Assembly (NCBI GenBank): GCA_002397315.1 | Contig: DHAE01000025.1 | Span: 189,903 to 253,902, forward strand | Source of the DNA: Comamonadaceae bacterium UBA4962 | GTDB lineage: Bacteria; Pseudomonadota; Gammaproteobacteria; Burkholderiales; Burkholderiaceae_C | Length of the DNA: 64,000 bases | Direction: 5' to 3' | Part shown: positions 49,500 through 58,218 of the stretch, piece after piece | Layout: the number at the start of each line of letters is the position of its first letter | Numbering within the stretch: position 1 is the stretch's first letter | Translations under genes and position numbers: made by a program | Notes under the pieces: model-generated | Databases searched by the model: none | Seen by the model: the letters and a program-made list of their open reading frames with translations, nothing else | Told to the model about the DNA's origin: nothing

Positions 49500-50126
49500 A
49501 TGATCCGCTCGTCCGTTCCCTTCCCGCCCCGGCCCTCCCGCGCAGTGGCGCGCGCAGGCACCCATGCCGATGCCGGTGCCAGCGCCCATGAGGTTCCCGG
49601 CCTGCGCAGCCCCGCGGCCGGCTTCGATCAGCCGTTCGAGATGCTGCATGCCTGCCACGAGCGCGTGCAGCGCACGCTGGGGTTGCTGGCGCGCCTGCGC
49701 GACCACCTGCGCCACCAGGGCGCCGACGCCCAGGCCCGCGAGGCCGCGCGCGACGTGCTGCGCTATTTCGACATCGCTGCGCCGCTGCACCACGAGGATG
49801 AGGAGTTGCATGTCTTCCCGCCGCTGCTCGCGCACGGATCGGCCGCCGTGGTGGAACTCGTGCAGGCGCTGCAGGCCGAGCATGCCGCCATGGCGCGGCA
49901 CTGGGCCGCGGCGCGCGTGCCGCTGGCGGCGTTGGCGGAAGGGGCCGCGGGCGCGGTACCCTGGTCGCCGGAGCAGGAGAAGGTGCTGGACGATTTCGCC
50001 GGGCTGTACGCGGAGCACATCGTGCGCGAGGAGTCGGTGGCCTATCCGGCGGCGCAGGTGTTGTTGGGCGAGAGCGGATGGGCGCCGATGGGGCTGGAGA
50101 TGGCGCGACGCAGGGGTGGCGAATGA
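49500..50126 (+). CDS. Hemerythrin-domain protein
   Basis: 208 residues from the ATG at 49500 (49473 is an alternative). After a 45-residue disordered start comes a four-helix hemerythrin HHE domain: MLHACHERVQRTLG, LHHEDEELHVFPPL, LQAEHAAMARHW and YAEHIVREESVAYPAA supply the di-iron His and Glu/Asp ligands. Possible roles are oxygen or NO binding, which would suit a nitrate-respiring cell, but the neighbours give no direct proof. Confidence 0.88.
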   Translation: MIRSSVPFPPRPSRAVARAGTHADAGASAHEVPGLRSPAAGFDQPFEMLHACHERVQRTLGLLARLRDHLRHQGADAQAREAARDVLRYFDIAAPLHHEDEELHVFPPLLAHGSAAVVELVQALQAEHAAMARHWAAARVPLAALAEGAAGAVPWSPEQEKVLDDFAGLYAEHIVREESVAYPAAQVLLGESGWAPMGLEMARRRGGE

Positions 50127-50204
50127 GCGCTAGGACGCAACGGCGCTCTGGACAGAGTGTGCAAAGCTGCTTCAGCTAGCGAGGGCATGTCGCTGAGATG
50201 CGCC

Positions 50205-50232
50205 AAAAAAGAAAACGCACCCGAAGGTGCGT
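50205..50232 (-). terminator. Intrinsic terminator of the DUF3567 gene
   Basis: Read on the minus strand: ACGCACC-ttcg-GGTGCGT (50215-50232) followed by TTTTCTTTTTT. It is a strong seven-bp stem with a tetraloop and T-rich tail, downstream of the minus-strand gene ending at 50265 and facing the end of the hemerythrin gene. Confidence 0.88.
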
Positions 50233-50264
50233 ACCAGTGCGCGTGCAAAGCGGCATGCAGAAGA

Positions 50265-50552
50265 TCAGTGCATCACCACCGGATTCTGCGCCAGCCCCAC
50301 ATACCCGTCGAGCGTGTCGTCCACCTCTTCCTGCGTCGGGGTGTCGCGCTGCCAGGCGATGATCTGCTGCTGGAACATCTCGGCCCACGAGCCGTCGAGG
50401 TAGACCTCCTTGCCGGAGCGCTTGTCGACGATCTCGAAGCCGTGGCGCACCAACTGGTGCACGGGCGGTACGCCCGCGGGGGCTTCGGCTTCGCCGGTGT
50501 CCGGCTGCATGTGGACCACCACGAAGGAGTCGGAGTCGTAGAGCATGTGCAT
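50265..50552 (-). CDS. DUF3567 family protein
   Basis: 95 residues. MHMLYDSDSFVVVHMQPD, then VHQLVRHGFEIVDKRSGKEV and FQQQIIAWQRDTPTQEEVDD are the whole of the DUF3567 domain. The family is small, of unknown function, and I know it mainly from betaproteobacteria. AGGGG precedes the ATG at 50552; a second ATG at 50546 is possible. It has its own terminator. Confidence 0.88.
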   Translation of the reverse strand: MHMLYDSDSFVVVHMQPDTGEAEAPAGVPPVHQLVRHGFEIVDKRSGKEVYLDGSWAEMFQQQIIAWQRDTPTQEEVDDTLDGYVGLAQNPVVMH

Positions 50553-50869
50553 GGTGTTCCCCTGTCGGTCAATCGATCGAATCGGATCGTTTCATTGGGT
50601 CAGATGACCACCCGGACCGCGAAGTTCAAGACCCCCGGGGCCCGGTGCATGCATCCGGCGTGCCGGTCCGGCGGTGGCCGGGCGGAACGCCTGCTGGCTT
50701 CGGATGCGTAGCCCCAGTATTTCATGAAAAACCCGACCGTGCGGGGTGTGGGGCGAAGTCAGGTGCCCGTCCCACGAAGCTGTGGGCGAAACCGCACAGG
50801 GGCCCGGCATCGCCGCTGCCTTTCGGCGCACATGCCCCTGTCAGTGAGCAGTCGCTTGCACCGCGCGGA
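50553..50869. other. Gene-free stretch between DUF3567 and DUF3108 genes
   Basis: 317 bases. It contains the 5' region of the DUF3567 gene, the sequence ATCGATCGAATCGGATCG near 50570-50590, and a large inverted repeat (ACAGGGGC near 50797 and GCCCCTGT near 50834-50842), which may end the DUF3108 transcript. No convincing frame was found. Confidence 0.45.
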
Positions 50870-52198
50870 TCAGGGATTGCCCTTGTCCGAGAGCTGCAGG
50901 TCCGCGTAGTCGCCGTTGCCCTGGGTGATGCGGATGCGCGCCGGCAGAAAACCGAGCGACGGGGCCAGCCACAGTTCGGCCTTCTGGTCCGCGTCGCGCG
51001 CATCGCGGCGGGGCAGCCGCTGCAGCTTGAGCGCGGGCGTGGGGCCGATGGGCAGGTCCAGCACCTCGGTGCCTTCGATCGAGAAGGCCCAGCGGTCGGC
51101 GTTGCGCGCGCCCACGGTGGTGAGGGTGATGCGGGTGCCGTCCGGATAGCGCTCGGGCGCGGCCGCCAGCAGCGCGCCGAGCTGGATGAACACGCTGAGG
51201 CGGTCCTGCGCCCCCGCGGCGATGGCAGCGGGCGCGTTGCCGCCACTGAACGTGGCGCGCCCCGCCGCGAAATCGAAACTCGCCGTCTGCGCGTTGCGGG
51301 CCTGATCGACGAAGCGCTGCGGCTGCAGTCCCGCGGGCGTGACGAGGCCGGTGCTGCTCTGCGAGCGCGACCCGAGCAGGAAGGCCTTGATCTCCTGGCG
51401 GGCCTCGTAGTGGTCGCCGTCGCGCCGCCAGGCCAGCGTGGCGTTGGCGCGGTAGTTGAACTTTTTCGCCTCTCCGCTCACCTCGAACGTGAGGCGCACG
51501 GACGGCGGCAACTGCACGGGCGGCGGATGGGCGCTCGCATCGGTGGCGGGGCCGTTGGGCGGGCGGATCTCCACCCCGGCGTTGCGCAGATCGTCCGGGG
51601 CGCTGGCGGATGCGGCGGGCGCGGTGGCAACGGCAACGGCGGCGGCGGTGGACGATGCGGCGCTGGCGGGGCCGGATGCCGGCGGTGCCGCAGCGGCGGC
51701 CACGGCCCCGACGGAGGGCGAGGGAGCCGCACCGTCCGCGGTTGCGGGCGGGGCATTGCCGTCGTCGGCCGGAGCGCTCTCCGCAGGCGATGCCTGTGCG
51801 GGCATGGCGGCATCGGCCGGGGGCTCCGCGGCGTCGGCGGATGGAGGGGAAGGGGACGCGTCCGGTGGCGGTGCGCTGTCGTCGGCCGGTGCGGGTGCTG
51901 GTGCGGCCGGCTTGCGGGCTGGAGCAGGGCGCTGCCGGGGCGGGGCCGCGCGCTTCGGCGTGGGCGCAGGCTCGGCGGCCTTCGAAGGCGCTGCAGGCGC
52001 CGCGGCGTCCGGAGAGGGCGAGGGCGGAGGCGAGGGCTCCAGCATGCGCGTATGGAACGCCACGCGCTCATCCCGCGGGGCATCGGGGCCGCCCGTCCAG
52101 CGCGGCAGGCCGAACAGCACCAGGGCATGCAGCGCGGCCACCAGCACGGTGAGCGCCGCCAGGGCGCGGCGCGGCATCAGCGGCGGCTCCTCCGGCAT
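50870..52198 (-). CDS. DUF3108 domain protein with Ala/Pro-rich linker
   Basis: 442 residues. One membrane anchor or signal segment (LAALTVLVAALHALVLFGLP, about 11-30) is followed by about 170 residues of Ala/Pro/Ser low complexity, TonB-like in composition, then the beta-rich DUF3108 domain (about 225-442; LTFEVSGEAKKFNYRANATL, TLAWRRDGDHYEA, APSLGFLPARIRITQ). The layout suggests a periplasmic or cell-envelope protein with a long spacer. Function unknown. The start could also be at 52177 (MPRRAL). Confidence 0.82.
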   Translation of the reverse strand: MPEEPPLMPRRALAALTVLVAALHALVLFGLPRWTGGPDAPRDERVAFHTRMLEPSPPPSPSPDAAAPAAPSKAAEPAPTPKRAAPPRQRPAPARKPAAPAPAPADDSAPPPDASPSPPSADAAEPPADAAMPAQASPAESAPADDGNAPPATADGAAPSPSVGAVAAAAAPPASGPASAASSTAAAVAVATAPAASASAPDDLRNAGVEIRPPNGPATDASAHPPPVQLPPSVRLTFEVSGEAKKFNYRANATLAWRRDGDHYEARQEIKAFLLGSRSQSSTGLVTPAGLQPQRFVDQARNAQTASFDFAAGRATFSGGNAPAAIAAGAQDRLSVFIQLGALLAAAPERYPDGTRITLTTVGARNADRWAFSIEGTEVLDLPIGPTPALKLQRLPRRDARDADQKAELWLAPSLGFLPARIRITQGNGDYADLQLSDKGNP

Positions 52199-52265
52199 GG
52201 GGCCCCCAGGGCGGTGCGTGGGAATGCCCGCCGGGCGCACCGGCCGCGGGCGGTCGGCTCGCGGC

Positions 52266-53048
52266 TCATGCCTGCCCGTAGCCCAGATCGGCCGAGAGCT
52301 TGTTCGCCATGGCGCGCAGCGGCGCGTCGATGGCGCCGCCCCATTCCGGATCGAACGTGGCGACCGAGCCCAGCGTGGTGATGCCCAGCGCGAGGTGCCC
52401 ATCCGCGTCGAACACCGGCGCGCAGAAGGCGACGATGCCCGGCAGCAGCGTGTCCACCACGCGCGCCGAGCCGCGCTGGCGCACTTCCTCCAGCATCGGC
52501 TGCAGCGCCTCGGGCGTGGAGGGAATGTCCTTGCGGCCGCGCCGGGCGGCTTCGGCCAGTTCTTCGGCGACGAGGCCGGCCGTCACGTCGGGCGCCAGAT
52601 GGGCCGTGAAACAGCGCCCCGTGGCGGAGGACAGCAGCGGCATCACGTCGCCCAGCCGCAGGTTGGCCGTGACGGACTGGTGCGATTCCTCCCAGTGGAC
52701 GATGGTCGGGCCCCGGTTGCCCCAGACGGCCAGCGCCAGCGTCTGCTGGAGGTCTTCCATGAGCGCCGGCAGGCGCTCGCGGGCGAGCCGCACCGGATCC
52801 AGCCGGGCGAGCGACGCCAGGCCGAGCTTCAGGGCCGCCGGGCCCAGGTCGTAGCGGGCGGTGCGCGGGTCCTGCGCGACCAGGCCCATGCGCTGGAAGC
52901 TCACCAGGTAGCGGTGCGCCTTGGCCGCGCTCATGCCGGCGGCGGCGGCCAGGTCCTTGAGCATCAGCGGGCCCCGGCTGCGCGTGAGGCCTTCGAGCAG
53001 CGAGAAGCCGACCTCGACCGATTGGATGCCCGCCCGTTCCTTGTCCAT
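52266..53048 (-). CDS. IclR-family transcriptional regulator
   Basis: 260 residues. Winged HTH at about 10-70 (IQSVEVGFSLLEGLTRSRGP, MSAAKAHRYLVSFQRMGL) and the IclR effector domain (about 85-255; LALAVWGNRGPTIVHWEE, GIVAFCAPVFDADGHLALGI). A TTG at 53054 with AGGA six bases upstream may be the true start. It is divergent from the fumarylacetoacetase-family gene, which it probably controls through the palindrome in between. Confidence 0.9.
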   Translation of the reverse strand: MDKERAGIQSVEVGFSLLEGLTRSRGPLMLKDLAAAAGMSAAKAHRYLVSFQRMGLVAQDPRTARYDLGPAALKLGLASLARLDPVRLARERLPALMEDLQQTLALAVWGNRGPTIVHWEESHQSVTANLRLGDVMPLLSSATGRCFTAHLAPDVTAGLVAEELAEAARRGRKDIPSTPEALQPMLEEVRQRGSARVVDTLLPGIVAFCAPVFDADGHLALGITTLGSVATFDPEWGGAIDAPLRAMANKLSADLGYGQA

Positions 53049-53077
53049 CTGCAATAGAATTCCTGGAGTTTTGTTTA

Positions 53078-53093
53078 GTTAAATCAATTTAAC
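53078..53093. promoter_or_regulatory. Palindromic operator candidate between iclR-type gene and hydrolase gene
   Basis: GTTAAAT-CA-ATTTAAC, a perfect seven-bp dyad in an AT-rich island of an otherwise GC-rich region, placed between the two divergent starts. Size and position suit an IclR-family binding site. Confidence 0.6.
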
Positions 53094-53156
53094 CATTCGT
53101 AATTCGTGCCAGGCCCCGGGCCGGCGCGACCGGACACACCAGGAGACGCAGCCCCC

Positions 53157-54170
53157 ATGAAACTCGCCACCTACAAGGACGGTTCCCGCGACGGCCAACT
53201 GGTCGTCGTCTCCCGCGATCTGGGCACGGCCCATTATGCGACCGGCATTGCGAGCCGCCTGCAGCAGGTGCTCGACGATTGGGGCTTCCTCGCGCCGCAG
53301 TTGCAGGACCTCTACGACCAGCTCAACGCGGGCCGCGCGCCGCACGCCTTCCCGTTCGAACCCGAGCGCTGCATGGCCCCGCTGCCGCGCGCCTACCAGT
53401 GGGCGGACGGCTCCGCCTACATCAACCACGTCGAGCTGGTGCGCAAGGCGCGCAACGCCGAAGTGCCCGAGAGCTTCTACACCGACCCGCTCATGTACCA
53501 GGGCGGCAGCGACGACTTCCTCGGCCCCTGCGACGACGTGGTGGTGCCCAGCGAGGCCATGGGCATCGACTTCGAGGCCGAGATCGCCGTGGTGACGGGC
53601 GACGTGAAAATGGGCGCCACGCCCGAGCAGGCGCTCGACGGCATCCGCCTGGTGATGCTGGCCAACGACGTTTCGCTGCGCAACCTGATCCCGGCCGAGC
53701 TGGCCAAGGGCTTCGGCTTCTTCCAGTCCAAGCCCGCCACCGCCTTCAGCCCCGTGGCCGTCACGCCGGACGAGCTGGGCGACGCCTGGGAGGGCGGCCG
53801 CCTGAACCTCACGCTGCAGTCCACCTGGAACGGCCGCAAGGTCGGCATGTGCGATGCCGGCCCGGAGATGACCTTCCATTTCGGGCAACTGATCGCCCAC
53901 ATCTGCAAGACCCGCAACGTGCGCGCCGGCTCCATCGTGGGCAGCGGCACGGTGAGCAACAAAGGCGTGGAGCAGAACGGCCGCATGGAATGGCCCAAGG
54001 GCTATAGCTGCATCGCCGAAAAGCGCTGCATCGAGACGATCCAGGACGGCAAGCCCTCCACCGAGTTCATGAAATTCGGCGACACCATCCGCATCGAAAT
54101 GAAGAACAAGGCCGGCCAGAGCGTGTTCGGCGCGATCGACCAGGCCATCGCCGAGCCGGCCGCGCGATGA
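53157..54170 (+). CDS. Fumarylacetoacetate hydrolase family protein
   Basis: 337 residues. An N-terminal domain (about 1-75) precedes the FAA hydrolase domain with FEAEIAVVTGDVKMGATPE, the E-x-E metal site, LANDVSLRNLIPAELAKGFG, FFQSKPATAFSPVAVTPDEL and GSIVGSGTVSNKG. Members cleave C-C bonds of acylpyruvates in aromatic degradation or decarboxylate oxaloacetate. Control by the adjacent IclR gene suggests a catabolic role. Its stop overlaps the next start (ATGA). Confidence 0.9.
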   Translation: MKLATYKDGSRDGQLVVVSRDLGTAHYATGIASRLQQVLDDWGFLAPQLQDLYDQLNAGRAPHAFPFEPERCMAPLPRAYQWADGSAYINHVELVRKARNAEVPESFYTDPLMYQGGSDDFLGPCDDVVVPSEAMGIDFEAEIAVVTGDVKMGATPEQALDGIRLVMLANDVSLRNLIPAELAKGFGFFQSKPATAFSPVAVTPDELGDAWEGGRLNLTLQSTWNGRKVGMCDAGPEMTFHFGQLIAHICKTRNVRAGSIVGSGTVSNKGVEQNGRMEWPKGYSCIAEKRCIETIQDGKPSTEFMKFGDTIRIEMKNKAGQSVFGAIDQAIAEPAAR

Positions 54171-55201
54171 TGCTCCGCGCCCTGCGCCGCCGGATCGCCG
54201 CGGGGCTCTGGGCCCTCGCCGTGCCCGCGCTGGCGCTGGCCCAGGCCCCATCCGTTGCACCGGCGCCCGCCGCAGCGACACAGCGCGCGGACTGCCCGCC
54301 GCTGCCGCAACCCCTCGATCCCGCCGCCATCCCGCAGGCCCTGCGCGCCGCCCGCGACCACGGCCTGCTCTGGCGCGTGGAGCAGGGCGGCCGCACCAGT
54401 TGGCTCTACGGCACGGTGCATGCGGCGAAGCGCGACTGGATGCTGCCCGGCCCGACGGTGCTGGCCGCCGTGCGCGCGAGCGACCGCGTGGCGCTGGAGC
54501 TGGACCTGCTGGACCCCGCCGTGGCCCGCGCCCTGCAGGCCGCCATGCGCGCGCCGGCCGGCATGCCGCCGCTGCCGCCCGCGCTGGCCCGCCGGCTCGC
54601 CGCCCAGCGCGAGGCCGCCTGCGCCGATCCGTCGCTGGCGGAACTGCGGCCCGAGCTGCAGGTGGCGTCGCTAGCCGTGATGGCCGCGCGGCGCGACGGC
54701 ATCGACCCGGCCTACGGCATCGATCTGGTGCTCTCGGGCCTCGCACGCGGGCTGGGCAAGCCGGTGGTGTCGCTGGAATCGGTCGAGCTGCAGGTGGGCG
54801 TGCTGGCCTCCAACGACCCGCAGGAAACCGCCGCCGCCGTCGCCACCGGCCTGGAGCAGCTCGAAGGCCCCGCCGCGCGCGACACGCTCACCACCCTGGC
54901 GACCGCCTGGGCGGACGGCCGCGCCCAACTGCTCGAGAGCTACGGCCAGTGGTGCGACTGCATGCGCACGCCCGAGGAGCGCAAAGCTTTCGACCAACTG
55001 GTGGCCGACCGCAACCCGGGCCTGGCGCGCTCCATCGCGGCCTCGCACCGGGCCGGGCAGAGCGTGTTCGCGGCCGTGGGCGCGCTGCACATGGTGGGCT
55101 CCCGCGGGCTGCCGGCCCTGCTGGCGCGCGACGGCTTCCGCGTGGAGCGCGTGCAATGGCCCGCGCAGGGAGCTGCCGCGGCTGACACCCCACCCCGCTG
55201 A
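54167..55201 (+). CDS. TraB/GumN family secreted protein
   Basis: 344 residues. A signal peptide (about 1-25, ending ALALAQA) precedes the TraB/GumN fold: LLWRVEQGGRTSWLYGTVHA, with the GTVH motif, ALELDLLDPAV, YGIDLVLSGLARGLGKPVVS, and FAAVGALHMVGSRGLPALL near the end. The family resembles a metalloprotease fold (Tiki-like); the role in bacteria is mostly unknown. Coupled to the upstream hydrolase by a four-base overlap. Confidence 0.88.
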   Translation: MMLRALRRRIAAGLWALAVPALALAQAPSVAPAPAAATQRADCPPLPQPLDPAAIPQALRAARDHGLLWRVEQGGRTSWLYGTVHAAKRDWMLPGPTVLAAVRASDRVALELDLLDPAVARALQAAMRAPAGMPPLPPALARRLAAQREAACADPSLAELRPELQVASLAVMAARRDGIDPAYGIDLVLSGLARGLGKPVVSLESVELQVGVLASNDPQETAAAVATGLEQLEGPAARDTLTTLATAWADGRAQLLESYGQWCDCMRTPEERKAFDQLVADRNPGLARSIAASHRAGQSVFAAVGALHMVGSRGLPALLARDGFRVERVQWPAQGAAAADTPPR

Positions 55202-55235
55202 TTCAAAAAAACCGCAACAACAAGGAGACAACCCC

Positions 55236-56213
55236 ATGCACCGCAGAACCCTGCTCGGCCACGCCGCCGCCGTGGCGGCCCTGGCCGTCCACCCCTTCGC
55301 CCGCGCCCAGGCCGACTACCCCAACCAGCCGATCCGCTGGGTCGTGCCGTACCCGGCCGGCGGCGGCACCGACGTGCTCGCCCGCACCGTGGCCGAGGCG
55401 CTGCGCACGCCCCTGGGCCAGCAGATCGTGGTGGACAACCGCCCCGGCGCCTCCACCAACATCGGCGCGCAACTGGTCGCCACCGCCAAGGCCGACGGCT
55501 ACACGCTGATGTCCGCCGACAACGCCCTGCTGGCCTACAACGAGCACCTGTTCAGCAAGCTGCCCTTCAGCCCCGAGAAGGACTTCACGTACGTGGGCGG
55601 CCTCTCGCGCTTCCCGCTCGCGCTGGTGGTGCACCCGGGCTTCGAGGCGCGCACCTTCCAGGAATTCATCGCCTATGCGCGCGCCAACCCCGGCAAGCTC
55701 AACTACGCATCGCCCGGCAACGGCTCGCCGCACCACCTGGCGATGGAGATGTTCAAGAACCGCACCAAGACCTTCCTCACCCACATCCCCTACCGCGGCG
55801 CCGCGCCCGCGCTGCAGGACGTGATGGGCGGGCAGGTGCCGTGCATGTTCCTCGACCTCGCGGCCGGCCTGCCAGTGATCCAGTCGGGCAAGGTGCGCGC
55901 GCTCGCCATCGGCTCCGGCCGCCGCGCCGCCAGCCTGCCCCAGCTGCCCACGCTCGCGGAAGTGGGCGTGCCCGATGCCGAGGTGTACGCCTTCCAGGGC
56001 GTGCTCGGCCCGGCCGGCCTGCCGCCCGCCATCGTCTCCCGCCTGAACGGCGAGATCAACAAGGCCCTCGCCACCCCGCCCGTCGTCAAGCGCATGCAGG
56101 ATTTCGGGATGGAGGCGCTGCCCGGCACGCCCGAGCAGTTCCGCGCCATGGCGCGCGGCGAGGCCAAGCGCTGGGGGCCGATCATCCAGGCGGCCGGCGT
56201 GAAGCTGGACTGA
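55236..56213 (+). CDS. Tripartite tricarboxylate transporter substrate-binding protein (Bug family)
   Basis: 325 residues. A signal peptide (1-24, ending FARAQA) is followed by YPNQPIRWVVPYPAGGGTD and LGQQIVVDNRPGASTNIGAQ, the Bug family signatures, and YASPGNGSPHHLAMEMF. It binds a carboxylate in the periplasm. The TctAB membrane partners are absent here; orphan Bug genes are very common in Comamonadaceae. AAGGAG lies before the ATG. It may take the substrate used by the upstream hydrolase. Confidence 0.94.
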   Translation: MHRRTLLGHAAAVAALAVHPFARAQADYPNQPIRWVVPYPAGGGTDVLARTVAEALRTPLGQQIVVDNRPGASTNIGAQLVATAKADGYTLMSADNALLAYNEHLFSKLPFSPEKDFTYVGGLSRFPLALVVHPGFEARTFQEFIAYARANPGKLNYASPGNGSPHHLAMEMFKNRTKTFLTHIPYRGAAPALQDVMGGQVPCMFLDLAAGLPVIQSGKVRALAIGSGRRAASLPQLPTLAEVGVPDAEVYAFQGVLGPAGLPPAIVSRLNGEINKALATPPVVKRMQDFGMEALPGTPEQFRAMARGEAKRWGPIIQAAGVKLD

Positions 56214-56320
56214 AGCCGCCCGCGGCGCGCGATCGCTGTAATGGACCTCGCCGAACCCGGCGTTTCTTGCCATACTGCGCCCGGGCGGCCCCGCCTGTGG
56301 CCGCCGGAGGAACGTTGTCC

Positions 56321-56965
56321 ATGTCGCTGGAAATCTGGTTCGCCTTCGTCGCCGCCTGCTCCGTGATGCTCGTCATCCCGGGGCCCACCATCCTCACCGT
56401 CATCAGCTATTCGATGGCGCACGGGCGCCGCGCCAACGTGCCGCTGGTCGCCGCCGTGGCGCTGGGTGATTCGACGGCGCTCGCCGTGTCGCTGCTGGGG
56501 CTGGGCTCGCTGCTGGCCGCCTCGGCCTTCTGGTTCACGGTGGTCAAGTGGGCCGGCGGCCTCTACCTGCTCTACCTCGCCGCGAAGATGCTCCGCGCGG
56601 GCCTGCGCGCGCCAGGTAACGCTTCCGCTTCCGACGTCGCTGCGCCCAAGGTGCCGGCCTCGCGCTGGCGGCTGTTCGCCAACACCTATCTGGTCACGGC
56701 GCTCAACCCCAAGGGCATCGTGTTCTTCGTCGCCTTCCTGCCCCAGTTCATCCGGCCCGGCGCGCCCATCGCCCAGCAGCTCTGGATCCTCGCCGCCACC
56801 TTCGTCACCCTGGCGGCGATCAACGCCACGGCCTACGCGGTGTTCGCCGGTGCCGCCGGCCGGCTGCTGGCCTCGCCTCGCGCGCAGCGCCGCTTCCACC
56901 TGGCCGGCGGTTCGCTGCTGGGCGCGGCAGGCATCTGGGCGCTGATGGCACGCCGCCCGGCCTGA
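56321..56965 (+). CDS. LysE/RhtB family amino-acid exporter
   Basis: 214 residues with six predicted helices. LVIPGPTILTVISYSMAHGR near residue 18, LGDSTALAVSLLGLGSLLAA and ANTYLVTALNPKGIVFFVAF, with the NPK motif, are typical. It probably exports a neutral or basic amino acid or homoserine lactone; the substrate is unknown. GGAGG lies before the ATG. Confidence 0.92.
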   Translation: MSLEIWFAFVAACSVMLVIPGPTILTVISYSMAHGRRANVPLVAAVALGDSTALAVSLLGLGSLLAASAFWFTVVKWAGGLYLLYLAAKMLRAGLRAPGNASASDVAAPKVPASRWRLFANTYLVTALNPKGIVFFVAFLPQFIRPGAPIAQQLWILAATFVTLAAINATAYAVFAGAAGRLLASPRAQRRFHLAGGSLLGAAGIWALMARRPA

Positions 56966-57185
56966 GCAAACCCGGGACGCGCGGGCATCCCGGCCCTGGT
57001 TGCGGGCCGGGCGCCTGCACGGGCTCGGACGTGGAGCCCGCCCCGGCCCGTGCGCCGCTGTAGGCCACCGCCGCGAACCGGGCCGTGCGCAGGGGCTGCG
57101 CGGGGGAATTGCGCTACGGTGCGGCGTTTGGTGCCTTGCCGGCACCTTCGTCCTTCCCTTCGACTTCCCCATGAAAGCGACACCC

Positions 57186-57866
57186 ATGGCCCGCATCCTG
57201 ATGGTTCTCACCTCCCACGACCGACTCGGCGACACCGGCAAGAAAACCGGCTTCTGGCTCGAAGAATTCGCCGCGCCGTACTACGTGTTCAAGGACGCGG
57301 GCGCGGAGATCACCCTCGCATCCCCCGAAGGCGGCCAGCCGCCGCTCGACCCCAAGAGCGACGACGAGAGCGCCCAGACCGACGCCACGCGCCGCTTCAA
57401 GGCCGATGCCGACGCGCAGCAGCAGCTCGCCACCACCGTGCCCCTCGCCAGCGTGCGCGCGGGAGACTTTGACGCCGTGTTCTACCCCGGCGGCCACGGC
57501 CCGCTGTGGGATCTGGCCGAAGACGCGCAGTCCATCGCGCTGATCGAAAAAACCTTCGCCGCCAAAAAGCCGCTCGCCCTCGTCTGCCACGCCCCCGGCG
57601 TGCTGCGCCACGCCAAGGCCCCGGACGGCCAGCCCCTGGTCAAAGGCCGCAAGGTGACGGGCTTCACCAACAGCGAGGAAGAGGGCGTGCAGCTCACGAA
57701 GGTGGTGCCGTTCCTAGTGGAAGACATGCTCAAGGCCAACGGCGGCGAGTACGCCAAGGGCGCGGACTGGGCGCCGTTCGTGCTGACGGATGGGATGCTG
57801 GTGACGGGGCAGAATCCGGCGTCTTCGGAGGGGGCGGCTAAGGCGTTGCTGCAGTTGATGAAGTGA
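57186..57866 (+). CDS. DJ-1/PfpI family protein (Hsp31-like glutamine amidotransferase fold)
   Basis: 226 residues from the ATG at 57186; an ATG at 57171 is possible. ILMVLTSHDRLGDTGKKTGF, then FYPGGHGPLWDLAED, the nucleophile elbow LALVCHAPGVLRHAK with the catalytic Cys and adjacent His, and GQNPASSEGAAKALL. The family includes Hsp31-type glyoxalase III/deglycase and chaperone proteins; cytosolic methylglyoxal stress defence is the likely role. Confidence 0.9.
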   Translation: MARILMVLTSHDRLGDTGKKTGFWLEEFAAPYYVFKDAGAEITLASPEGGQPPLDPKSDDESAQTDATRRFKADADAQQQLATTVPLASVRAGDFDAVFYPGGHGPLWDLAEDAQSIALIEKTFAAKKPLALVCHAPGVLRHAKAPDGQPLVKGRKVTGFTNSEEEGVQLTKVVPFLVEDMLKANGGEYAKGADWAPFVLTDGMLVTGQNPASSEGAAKALLQLMK

Positions 57867-58218
57867 TGCTGCCGCTGGGGCGTGCTTAAAACGAGCAATA
57901 GTGCTTCTGAGAGAAGCGCTGTCGCTATTGGTGGATTGCAGTGCGTAACGCTTCAGACTTTGGGGGGCTGGCTATGCAGCTTCGCGGCGGAACTCTTCAA
58001 TAGCTACTTTGAGCTTGCAAGCACTCGGAGTTCATTAAACTCACGCTCCAGTCCCACCTTCGTCGCGGAGCGATTCCATTAGCCCTTCGCGCCAGAGCTC
58101 TTCAAACCGGCATGATGACCTGCTATCTCAAGCGTTTGAAACGCATCGTTGAGGGCCCTTGGAGGTTTGCAGCACTCGCGGGTATTCTGGCCATTAACTC
58201 TGAGTGTACGAGTATGCG
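57867..58218. other. Gene-free, lower-GC stretch left of the NTPase-nuclease gene
   Basis: 352 bases whose composition resembles the foreign gene to its right rather than the host. It holds short frames such as 57882-58082 but no coding signature, no clear -35/-10 pair and no direct repeat shared with the right flank beyond CGCTGGGG. It probably contains the promoter of the next gene. Confidence 0.5.

Noticed and set aside
57882..58082. 66-codon frame left of the NTPase-nuclease gene as a possible small partner (antitoxin or regulator)
   Set aside because: No ribosome-binding site, serine/threonine-rich random composition and no domain; kept as non-coding.
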